DNA of 64,000 bases from Hetaerina americana (lineage: Eukaryota > Arthropoda > Insecta > Odonata > Calopterygidae). Of this stretch, positions 46,301 to 57,722 are shown piece by piece. Numbering within the stretch: the stretch's first letter is position 1; each line of letters begins with the position of its first letter. The notes under the pieces were generated by a model, which saw only the letters and a list, made by a program, of their open reading frames with translations, made no database searches and was not told the DNA's origin. A program made the position numbers and the translations under genes. The DNA lies in NCBI GenBank assembly GCA_022747635.1, contig JAKTNV010000414.1, positions 62,001-126,000 on the forward strand. The letters are read 5' to 3'.

Positions 46301-49300
46301 CTAAAAGCTTTTCATTCATCAAATGAAAATTTGATTCTTTCTTTACCATTCAAAACGGTCGTTTTTGAGAAAATTTTATCATTTATACGTATTTCTTGCA
46401 AGCATAACATTTTCAAGCCGCAGTCCCGGGATAAGAAATTTCGTGATTCAAGCGACTCGTTTAGTTGTTCCCCCGAGGGTTTTTTTGAAAGCCTGTTAGA
46501 TTTAATTGTAAATTTTTTGTTTTTCTTTCCTTTCCTAACGGCAGTTAATGGGGAAACTTTTGTATTCAAACATATTTCTTGCAAACATAAAATTTTTCAT
46601 CCGCAGTCCCGGGATGAGAAATTTTGTGATTTAATAATGGCGTTTAGTTTTAACCTCAGCGGTGTTTTTGAAGCTTAAAATTCATTGATTGAATATTTGG
46701 TCGGCTTTCTTCCTTTCAAAGCAGTCACTATTATAAAAGTTTCGTTAATATACGTATTTTTTAAACATAATAATTTTCTTCCGCAGTCCCGGGATGAGAA
46801 ATTTCGCGAATCAAATTCGTGTAAGTTTTTCTTCCAAGTGCTTTTTTAAAAACTCTCCATTCATCAAATGAAAATTTGTTCCTTTCTTTACCTTTCAAAA
46901 CGGTCGTTTTTTTGAAAATGGTATCATTTATACGTATTTCTTGCAAGCATACCGTTTTCCAGCCGCAGTCCCGGGATGAGAAATTTCGTGATTCAAGCGA
47001 CTCTTTTAGTTGTTCCCCCAAAGGTTTTTTTGAAAGCCTGTTAGTTTTAATTGTAAATTTTTTTGACTCTATCCATTTCCAAACGGCAGTTATTGAGAAA
47101 ATTTTCGTATTTAAACGTATTTCTTGCAAACATAAAATTTTTCATCCGCGGTACCGGGATGAGAAATTTTGTGATTCAATTGTGGCGTTTAGTTTTTACC
47201 CCAGCGGTTTTTTAAGCTTAAAATTCTTTGAATGAATATTTGGTCGCCTCTCTTATTTTAAAGGCAGTCGCTTTTATAAAAGTTTCATTAATATACTAAT
47301 TTTTTAAACATAATAATTTTCCTCCGCAGTCCCGGGATGAAAAATTTCGCGAATCAATTTTCGTGTTTTTCTTCCAAGTGCTTTTTTAAAAGCTTTTCAT
47401 TCATCAAATGAAATTTTGTTCTTTCTTTACCATTCAAAACGGTCGTGTTTGAGAAAATTGTATCATTTATACGTTTTTCTTGCAAGCATAACGTTTTCCA
47501 GCCGCAGTCCCGGGATAAGAAATTTCGTGATTCAAGCGACTCGTTTTGTTGTTCCCCCGAGGGTTTTTTTGAAAGCCTGTTAGTTTTAATACTAAATTTG
47601 TGTAACTCTTTTCACTTCCAAACGGCAGTTATTGAGAAAATTTTCGTATTCATACGTATTTCTTGCAAACAAAATTTTTCATCCGCAGTACCGGGATGAG
47701 AAATTTCGTGATTCAAGCGACTCGTTTAGTTGTTCCCCCGAGGGTTTTTTATAAAGACTGTTAGTTTTAATTGTAAATTTGTGTTACTCTTTTCATTTCC
47801 AAACGGCAGTTATTGGGAAAACTTTCGTATTCAAACATATTTCTTGCAAACAAAAAATTTTTCATCCGCAGTACCGGGATGAGAAATATTGTGATTGAAT
47901 TGTGGTGTTTTGTTTTTACCTCAGCGGTTTTTTAAAGCTTAAAATTCATTGAATGAATATTTGGTTGCCTCCCTTCCTTTTAAAGCAGTCGCTGTTATGA
48001 AAGTTTCGTTAATATACGTACTTTTTAAACATAATAATTTTCCTCCGCAGTCCCGGGATGAGAAATTTCGTGAATCAATTTTCGTGTAAGTTTTTCTTCC
48101 AAGTATTTTTCTAAAAGATTTTCATTCTTCAAATGAAAATTTGTCTTTCTTTACCATTCAAAACGGTCGTTTTTGAGAAAATGGTATCATTTATATGTAT
48201 TTCTTGCAAGCATAACGTTTTCTAGCCGAAGTCCCGGGATAAGAAATTTCGTGAATCAAGCGTCTCGTTTAGTTGTTCCCCCGAGGGTTTTTTTGAAAGC
48301 CTGTTAGTTTTAATTGTAAATTTGTGTAACTATTTTCACTTCCAAACGGCAGTTATTGAGAAAATTTTCGTATTCATACGTATTTCTTGCAAACAAAATT
48401 TTTCATCCGCAGTACCGGGATGAGAAATTTTGTGATTTAATTGTTGCGCTTAGTTTTAACCTCAGCGGTTTTTTTTAAGCTTAAAATTCATTGATTGAAT
48501 ATTTGGTCGCCTTTCTTCCTTTCAAAGCAGTCGCTATTATAAAAGTTTCGTTAATATACGTATTTTTTAAACATAATAATTTTCTTCCGCAGTCCCGGGA
48601 TGAGAAATTTCGCGAATCAATTGTCGTGTAAGTTTTTCTTCCAAGTGCTTTTTTAAAAACTCTCCATTCATCAAATGAAAATTTGTTCCTTTCTTTACCT
48701 TTCAAAACGGTTTTTTTTTTGAAAATGGTATCATTTATACTTATTTTTTGCAAGCATAACATTTTCCAGCCACAGTCCCGGGATGAGAAATTTCGTGATT
48801 CAAGCGACTCGTTTAGTTGTTCCCCCGAGGGTTTTTTTGAAAGCCTGTTAGTTTTAGTTGTAAATTTGTGTGACTCTTTTCATTTCCCAACGGCAGTCAT
48901 TGGGAAAATTTTCTTATTCACACGTTTTTTTTGCAAACAAAATTTTTCATCTGCAGTACCGGGATGAGAAATTTCGTGATTCAAGCGACTCGTTTAGTTG
49001 TTCCCACGAGGGTTTTTTATTAAGACTGTTAGTTTTAATTGTAAATTTGTGTTTTTCTTTCCTTTCCAAACGGCAGTTATTGGGAAAACTTTTGTATTCA
49101 AATATATTTCTTGCAAACTAAAAATTTTTCATCCGCAGTCCCGGGATGAGAAATTTTGTGATTTAATTGTGGCGTTAGGTTTAACCTCAGCGGTATTTTT
49201 GAAGCTTAAAATTCATTGAATGAATATTTGGTCGCCTTTCTTCCTTTCAAAGCAGTCGCTATTATAAAAGTTTCGTTAATGTACGTATTTTTTAAACATA

Positions 49301-50564
49301 ATAATTTTCGTCCGCAGTCCCGGGATGAGAAATTTCGCGAATCAATTGTCGTGTAAGTTTTTCTTCCAAGTGCTTTTTTAAAAACTCTTCATTCATCAAA
49401 TGAAAATTTGTTCCTTTCTTTATCTTTCAAAACGGTCGTTTTTTTGAAAATGGTATCATTTATACGTATTTCTTGCAAGCATAAAGTTTTCCAGCCGCAG
49501 TCCCGGGATGAGAAATTTCGTGATTCAAGCGACTCGTTTAGTTGTTCCCCCGAGGGTTTTTTTGAAAGCCTGTTAGTTTTAACGTTAGTTTCATCCGCAG
49601 TACCGGGATGAAAAATTTCGTGATTCAAGCGACTCGTTTAGTTGTTCCCCACAGGGTTTTTTATAAAGACTGTTAGTTTTAATTGTAAATTTGTGTTTTT
49701 CTTTCCTTTCCAAACGGCAGTTATTGGGAAAACTTTTGTATTCAAATATATTTCTGGCAAACATAAAATTTTTCATCCGCAGTCCCGGGATGAGAAATTT
49801 TGTGATTTAACTGTGGCGTTTAGTTTTAACCTCAGCGGTTTTTTTGCAGCTTAAAATTCATTGAATGAATATTTGGTCGCCTTTCTTCCTTTCAAAGCAG
49901 TCGCTATTATAAAAGTTTCGATAATGTACGTATTTTTTAAACATAATAATTTTCGTCCGCAGTCCCGGGATGAGAAATTTCGCGAATCAATTGTCGTGTA
50001 AGTTTTTCTTCCAAGTGCTTTTTTAAAAACTCTTCATTCATCAAATGAAAATTTGTTCCTTTCTTTATCTTTCAAAACGGTCGTTTTTTTGAAAATGGTA
50101 TCATTTATACGTATTTCTTGCAAGCATAACGTTTTCCAGCCGCAGTCCCGGGATGAGAAATTTCGTGATTCAAGCGACTCGTTTAGTTGTTCCCCCGAGG
50201 GTTTTTTATAAAGACTGTTAGTTTTAATTGTAAATTTGTTTGAATCCTTTCATTTTCAAAAGGCAGTTATTGAGAAAATTTCCGTATTCAAACGTATTTC
50301 TTGCAAACATAAAATTTTTCATCCGCAGTACCGGGATGAGAAATTTTGTGATTGAATTGTGGCGTTTAGTTTTTACCTCAGCGGTTTAAAGCTTAAAATT
50401 CATTGAATGAATATTTGGTTGCCTCCCTTCCTTTTAAAGCAGTCGCTGTTATGAAAGTTTCGTTAATATATGTACTTTTTTAACATAATAATTTTCCTCC
50501 GTAGTCCCGGGATGAGAAATTTCGTGAATCAATTTTCGTGTAAGTTTTTCTTCCAAGTATTTTT
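46301..50564 (+). repeat. 4264-bp higher-order unit (24 monomers), copy 1
   Basis: Using the marker gattctttc at 46333, 50597, 54861, 57755 and 61476, this unit is followed by an equally long copy (offset 4264). Monomers start near 46422 (A), 46604 (B), 46787 (C), 46967 (A), 47147 (B), 47326 (C), 47502 (A), 47686 (A'), 47870 (B), 48049 (C) and so on. The total is seven A, three A', seven B and seven C, 24 monomers in all. One A monomer, followed by A' near 49597, is truncated to about 100 bp (junction at 49577-49600), which accounts for the length. The leftmost C monomer (46240-46421) is unusually diverged and marks the edge. Confidence 0.87.
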
Positions 50565-53500
50565 CTAAAAGCTTTTCATTCATCAAATGAAAATTTGATT
50601 CTTTCTTTACCTTTCAAAACGGTCGTTTTTGAGAAAATTTTATCATTTATACGTATTTCTTGCAAGCATAACGTTTTCTAGCCGCAGTCCCGGGATAAGA
50701 AATTTCGTGATTCAAGCGACTCGTTTAGTTGTTCCCCCGAGGGTTTTTTTGAAAGCCTGTTAGTTTTAATTGTAAATTTTTTGTTTTTCTTTCCTTTCCT
50801 AACGGCAGTTAATGGGGAAACTTTTGTATTCAAACATATTTCTTGCAAACATAAAATTTTTCATCCGCAGTCCCGGGATGAGAAATTTTGTGATTTAATA
50901 ATGGCGTTTAGTTTTAACCTCAGCGGTTTTTTTGAAGCTTTAAATTCATTGATTGAATATTTGGTCGCCTTTCTTCCTTTCAAAGCAGTCACTATTATAA
51001 AAGTTTCGTTAATATACGTATTTTTTAAACATAATAATTTTCTTCCGTAGTCCCGGGATGAGAAATTTCGCGAATCAAATTCGTGTAAGTTTTTCTTCCA
51101 AGTGCTTTTTTAAAATCTCTCCATTCATCAAATGAAAATTTGTTCCTTTCTTTACCTTTCAAAACGGTCGTTTTTTTGAAAATGGTATCATTTATACGTA
51201 TTTCTTGCAAGCATACCGTTTTCCAGCCGCAGTCCCGGGATGAGAAATTTCGTGATTCAAGCGACTCTTTTAGTTGTTCCCCCAAAGGTTTTTTTGAAAG
51301 CCTGTTAGTTTTAATTGTAAATTTTTTTGACTCTATCCATTTCCAAACGGCAGTTATTGAGAAAATTTTCGTATTTAAACGTATTTCTTGCAAACATAAA
51401 ATTTTTCATCCGCGGTACCGGGATGAGAAATTTTGTGATTCAATTGTGGCGTTTAGTTTTTACCCCAGCGGTTTTTTAAGCTTAAAGTTCTTTGAATGAA
51501 TATTTGGTCGCCTCTCTTATTTTAAAGGCAGTCGCTTTTATAAAAGTTTCATTAATATACTAATTTTTTAAACATAATAATTTTCCTCCGCAGTCCCGGG
51601 ATGAAAAATTTCGCGAATCAATTTTCGTGTTTTTCTTCCAAGTGCTTTTTTAAAAGCTTTTCATTCATCAAATGAAATTTTGTTCTTTCTTTACCATTCA
51701 AAACGGTCGTGTTTGAGAAAATTGTATCATTTATACGTTTTTCTTGCAAGCATAACGTTTTCCAGCCGCAGTCCCGGGATAAGAAATTTCGTGATTCAAG
51801 CGACTCGTTTTGTTGTTCCCCCGAGGGTTTTTTTGAAAGCCTGTTAGTTTTAATACTAAATTTGTGTAACTCTTTTCACTTCCAAACGGCAGTTATTGAG
51901 AAAATTTTCGTATTCATACGTATTTCTTGCAAACAAAATTTTTCATCCGCAGTACCGGGATGAGAAATTTCGTGATTCAAGCGACTCGTTTAGTTGTTCC
52001 CCCGAGGGTTTTTTATAAAGACTGTTAGTTTTAATTGTAAATTTGTGTTACTCTTTTCATTTCCAAACGGCAGTTATTGGGAAAACTTTCGTATTCAAAC
52101 ATATTTCTTGCAAACAAAAAATTTTTCATCCGCAGTACCGGGATGAGAAATATTGTGATTGAATTGTGGTGTTTTGTTTTTACCTCAGCGGTTTTTTAAA
52201 GCTTAAAATTCATTGAATGAATATTTGGTTGCCTCCCTTCCTTTTAAAGCAGTCGCTGTTATGAAAGTTTCGTTAATATACGTACTTTTTAACATAATAA
52301 TTTTCCTCCGCAGTCCCGGGATGAGAAATTTCGTGAATCAATTTTCGTGTAAGTTTTTCTTCCAAGTATTTTTCTAAAAGATTTTCATTCTTCAAATGAA
52401 AATTTGTCTTTCTTTACCATTCAAAACGGTCGTTTTTGAGAAAATGGTATCATTTATACGTATTTCTTGCAAGCATAACGTTTTCTAGCCGAAGTCCCGG
52501 GATAAGAAATTTCGTGAATCAAGCGTCTCGTTTAGTTGTTCCCCCGAGGGTTTTTTTGAAAGCCTGTTAGTTTTAATTGTAAATTTGTGTAACTATTTTC
52601 ACTTCCAAACGGCAGTTATTGAGAAAATTTTCGTATTCATACGTATTTCTTGCAAACAAAATTTTTCATCTGCAGTACCGGGATGAGAAATTTTGTGATT
52701 TAATTGTTGCGCTTAGTTTTAACCTCAGCGGTTTTTTTGAAGCTTAAAATTCATTGATTGAATATTTGGTCGCCTTTCTTCCTTTCAAAGCAGTCGCTAT
52801 TATAAAAGTTTCGTTAATATACGTATTTTTTAAACATAATAATTTTCTTCCGCAGTCCCGGGATGAGAAATTTCGCGAATCAATTGTCGTGTAAGTTTTT
52901 CTTCCAAGTGCTTTTTTAAAAACTCTCCATTCATCAAATGAAAATTTGTTCCTTTCTTTACCTTTCAAAACGGTTTTTTTTTTGAAAATGGTATCATTTA
53001 TACTTATTTTTTGCAAGCATAACATTTTCCAGCCACAGTCCCGGGATGAGAAATTTCGTGATTCAAGCGACTCGTTTAGTTGTTCCCCCGAGGGTTTTTT
53101 TGAAAGCCTGTTAGTTTTAGTTGTAAATTTGTGTGACTCTTTTCATTTCCCAACGGCAGTCATTGGGAAAATTTTCTTATTCACACGTTTTTTTTGCAAA
53201 CAAAATTTTTCATTCCGCAGTACCGGGATGAGAAATTTCGTGATTCAAGCGACTCGTTTAGTTGTTCCCACGAGGGTTTTTTATTAAGACTGTTAGTTTT
53301 AATTGTAAATTTGTGTTTTTCTTTCCTTTCCAAACGGCAGTTATTGGGAAAACTTTTGTATTCAAATATATTTCTTGCAAACTAAAAATTTTTCATCCGC
53401 AGTCCCGGGATGAGAAATTTTGTGATTTAATTGTGGCGTTAGGTTTAACCTCAGCGGTATTTTTGAAGCTTAAAATTCATTGAATGAATATTTGGTCGCC

Positions 53501-54828
53501 TTTCTTCCTTTCAAAGCAGTCGCTATTATAAAAGTTTCGTTAATGTACGTATTTTTTAAACATAATAATTTTCGTCCGCAGTACCGGGATGAGAAATTTC
53601 GCGAATCAATTGTCGTGTAAGTTTTTCTTCCAAGTGCTTTTTTAAAAACTCTTCATTCATCAAATGAAAATTTGTTCCTTTCTTTATCTTTCAAAACGGT
53701 CGTTTTTTTGAAAATGGTATCATTTATACGTATTTCTTGCAAGCATAAAGTTTTCCAGCCGCAGTCCCGGGATGAGAAATTTCGTGATTCAAGCGACTCG
53801 TTTAGTTGTTCCCCCGAGGGTTTTTTTGAAAGCCTGTTAGTTTTAACGTTAGTTTCATCCGCAGTACCGGGATGAAAAATTTCGTGATTCAAGCGACTCG
53901 TTTGGTTGTTCCCCACAGGGTTTTTTATAAAGACTGTTAGTTTTAATTGTAAATTTGTGTTTTTCTTTCCTTTCCAAACGGCAGTTATTGGGAAAACTTT
54001 TGTATTCAAATATATTTCTGGCAAACATAAAATTTTTCATCCGCAGTCCCGGGATGAGAAATTTTGTGATTTAACTGTGGCGTTTAGTTTTAACCTCAGC
54101 GGTTTTTTTGCAGCTTAAAATTCATTGAATGAATATTTGGTCGCCTTTCTTCCTTTCAAAGCAGTCGCTATTATAAAAGTTTCGATAATGTACGTATTTT
54201 TTAAACATAATAATTTTCGTCCGCAGTCCCGGGATGAGAAATTTCGCGAATCAATTGTCGTGTAAGTTTTTCTTCCAAGTGCTTTTTTAAAAACTCTTCA
54301 TTCATCAAATGAAAATTTGTTCCTTTCTTTATCTTTCAAAACGGTCGTTTTTTTGAAAATGGTATCATTTATACGTATTTCTTGCAAGCATAACGTTTTC
54401 CAGCCGCAGTCCCGGGATGAGAAATTTCGTGATTCAAGCGACTCGTTTAGTTGTTCCCCCGAGGGTTTTTTATAAAGACTGTTAGTTTTAATTGTAAATT
54501 TGTTTGAATCCTTTCATTTTCAAAAGGCAGTTATTGAGAAAATTTCCGTATTCAAACGTATTTCTTGCAAACATAAAATTTTTCATCCGCAGTACCGGGA
54601 TGAGAAATTTTGTGATTGAATTGTGGCGTTTAGTTTTTACCTCAGCGGTTTAAAGCTTAAAATTCATTGAATGAATATTTGGTTGCCTCCCTTCCTTTTA
54701 AAGCAGTCGCTGTTATGAAAGTTTCGTTAATATATGTACTTTTTTAACATAATAATTTTCCTCCGTAGTCCCGGGATGAGAAATTTCGTGAATCAATTTT
54801 CGTGTAAGTTTTTCTTCCAAGTATTTTT
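50565..54828 (+). repeat. 4264-bp higher-order unit, copy 2
   Basis: This is nearly identical to copy 1 by eye, with only occasional single-base differences, for example at the head near 51048 (ccgtag instead of ccgcag). It has the same monomer order, the same three A' hybrids and the same truncated A monomer (junction at 53841). It is also the source of most of the 6615-bp repeat that follows. Confidence 0.87.
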
Positions 54829-57722
54829 CTAAAAGCTTTTCATTCATCAAATGAAAATTTGATTCTTTCTTTACCTTTCAAAACGGTCGTTTTTGAGAAA
54901 ATTTTATCATTTATACGTATTTCTTGCAAGCATAACGTTTTCTAGCCGCAGTCCCGGGATAAGAAATTTCGTGATTCAAGCGACTCGTTTAGTTGTTCCC
55001 CCGAGGGTTTTTTTGAAAGCCTGTTAGTTTTAATTGTAAATTTTTTGTTTTTCTTTCCTTTCCTAACGGCAGTTAATGGGGAAACTTTTGTATTCAAACA
55101 TATTTCTTGCAAACATAAAATTTTTCATCCGCAGTCCCGGGATGAGAAATTTTGTGATTTAATAATGGCGTTTAGTTTTAACCTCAGCGGTTTTTTTGAA
55201 GCTTTAAATTCATTGATTGAATATTTGGTCGCCTTTCTTCCTTTCAAAGCAGTCACTATTATAAAAGTTTCGTTAATATACGTATTTTTTAAACATAATA
55301 ATTTTCTTCCGCAGTCCCGGGATGAGAAATTTCGCGAATCAAATTCGTGTAAGTTTTTCTTCCAAGTGCTTTTTTAAAATCTCTCCATTCATCAAATGAA
55401 AATTTGTTCCTTTCTTTACCTTTCAAAACGGTCGTTTTTTTGAAAATGGTATCATTTATACGTATTTCTTGCAAGCATACCGTTTTCCAGCCGCAGTCCC
55501 GGGATGAGAAATTTCGTGATTCAAGCGACTCTTTTAGTTGTTCCCCCAAAGGTTTTTTTGAAAGCCTGTTAGTTTTAATTGTAAATTTTTTTGACTCTAT
55601 TCATTTCCAAACGGCAGTTATTGAGAAAATTTTCGTATTTAAACGTATTTCTTGCAAACATAAAATTTTTCATCCGCGGTACCTGGATGAGAAATTTTGT
55701 GATTCAATTGTGGCGTTTAGTTTTAACCCCAGCGGTTTTTTAAGCTTAAAATTCTTTGAATGAATATTTGGTCGCCTCTTTTATTTTAAAGGCAGTCGCT
55801 TTTATAAAAGTTTCATTAATATACTTATTTTTTAAACATAATAATTTTCCTCCGCAGTCCCGGGATGAAAAATTTCGCGAATCAATTTTCGTGTTTTTCT
55901 TCCAAGTGCTCTTTTAAAAGATTTTCATTCATCAAATGAAATTTTGTTCTTTCTTTACCATTCAAAACGGTCGTTTTTGAGAAAATTGTATCATTTATAC
56001 GTTTTTCTTGCAAGCATAACGTTTTCCAGCCGCAGTCCCGGGATAAGAAATTTCGTGATTCAAGCGACTCGTTTCGTTGTTCCCCCGAGGGTTTTTTTGA
56101 AAGCCTGTTAGTTTTAATACTAAATTTGTGTAACTCTTTTCACTTCCAAACGGCAGTTATTGAGAAAATTTTCGTATTCATACGTATTTCTTGCAAACAA
56201 AATTTTTCATCCGCAGTACCGGGATGAGAAATTTCGTGATTCACGCGACTCGTTTAGTTGTTCCCCCGAGGGTTTTTTATAAAGACTGTATGTTTTAATT
56301 GTAAATTTGTGTTACTCTTTTCATTTCCAAACGGCAGTTATTGGGAAACCTTTCGTATTCAAACATATTTCTTGCAAACAAAAAATTTTTCATCCGCAGT
56401 ACCGGGATGAGAAATTTTGTGATTGAATTGTGGTGTTTTGTTTTTACCTCAGCGGTTTTTTAAAGCTTAAAATTCATTGAATGAATATTTGGTTGCCACC
56501 CTTCCTTTTAAAGCAGTCGCTGTTATGAAAGTTTCGTTAATATACGTACTTTTTAAACATAATAATTTCCCTCCGCAGTCCCGGGATGAGAAATTTCGAG
56601 AATCAATTTTCGTGTAAGTTTTTCTTCCAAGTATTTTTCTAAAAGATTTTCATTCTTCAAATGAAAATTTGTCTTTCTTTACCATTCAAAACGGTCGTTT
56701 TTGAGAAAATGGTATCATTTATACGTATTTCTTGCAAGCATAACGTTTTCTAGCCGAAGTCCCGGGATAAGAAATTTCGTGAATCAAGCGACTCGTTTAG
56801 TTGTTCCCCCGAGGGTTTTTTTGAAAGCCTGTTAGTTTTAATTGTAAATTTGTGTAACTCTTTTCACTTCCAAACGGCAGTTATTGAGAAAATTTTCGTA
56901 TTCATACGTATTTCTTGCAAACAAAATTTTTCATCCGCAGTACCGGGATGAGAAATTTTGTGATTTAATTGTTGCGCTTAGTTTTAACCTCAGCGGTTTT
57001 TTTGAAGCTTAAAATTCATTGATTGAATATTTGGTCGCCTTTCTTCCTTTCAAAGCAGTCGCTATTATAAAAGTTTCGATAATGTACGTATTTTTTAAAC
57101 ATAATAATTTTCGTCCGCAGTCCCGGGATGAGAAATTTCGCGAATCAATTGTCGTGTAAGTTTTTCTTCCAAGTGCTTTTTTAAAAACTCTTCATTCATC
57201 AAATGAAAATTTGTTCCTTTCTTTATCTTTCAAAACGGTCGTTTTTTTGAAAATGGTATCATTTATACGTATTTCTTGCAAGCATAACGTTTTCCAGCCG
57301 CAGTCCCGGGATGAGAAATTTCGTGATTCAAGCGACTCGTTTAGTTGTTCCCCCGAGGGTTTTTTATAAAGACTGTTAGTTTTAATTGTAAATTTGTTTG
57401 AATCCTTTCATTTTCAAAAGGCAGTTATTGAGAAAATTTCCGTATTCAAACGTATTTCTTGCAAACATAAAATTTTTCATCCGCAGTACCGGGATGAGAA
57501 ATTTTGTGATTGAATTGTGGCGTTTAGTTTTTACCTCAGCGGTTTAAAGCTTAAAATTCATTGAATGAATATTTGGTTGCCTCCCTTCCTTTTAAAGCAG
57601 TCGCTGTTATGAAAGTTTCGTTAATATATGTACTTTTTAAACATAATAATTTTCCTCCGTAGTCCCGGGATGAGAAATTTCGTGAATCAATTTTCGTGTA
57701 AGTTTTTCTTCCAAGTATTTTT
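54829..57722 (+). repeat. Deleted derivative of the 4264-bp unit (2894 bp)
   Basis: This follows copy 2 up to about 57074, then jumps to sequence that copy 2 has from 54181 on (ttcgataatg at 57075). About 1370 bp is missing, including the truncated A monomer and its neighbours. The switch lies in the B tail around gtttcg(t/a)taat, where both parents are similar, as expected for unequal exchange. It carries private variants (gtacctggatg near 55679, ttcgagaatc near 56597, ttgccaccc near 56494). Confidence 0.83.
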
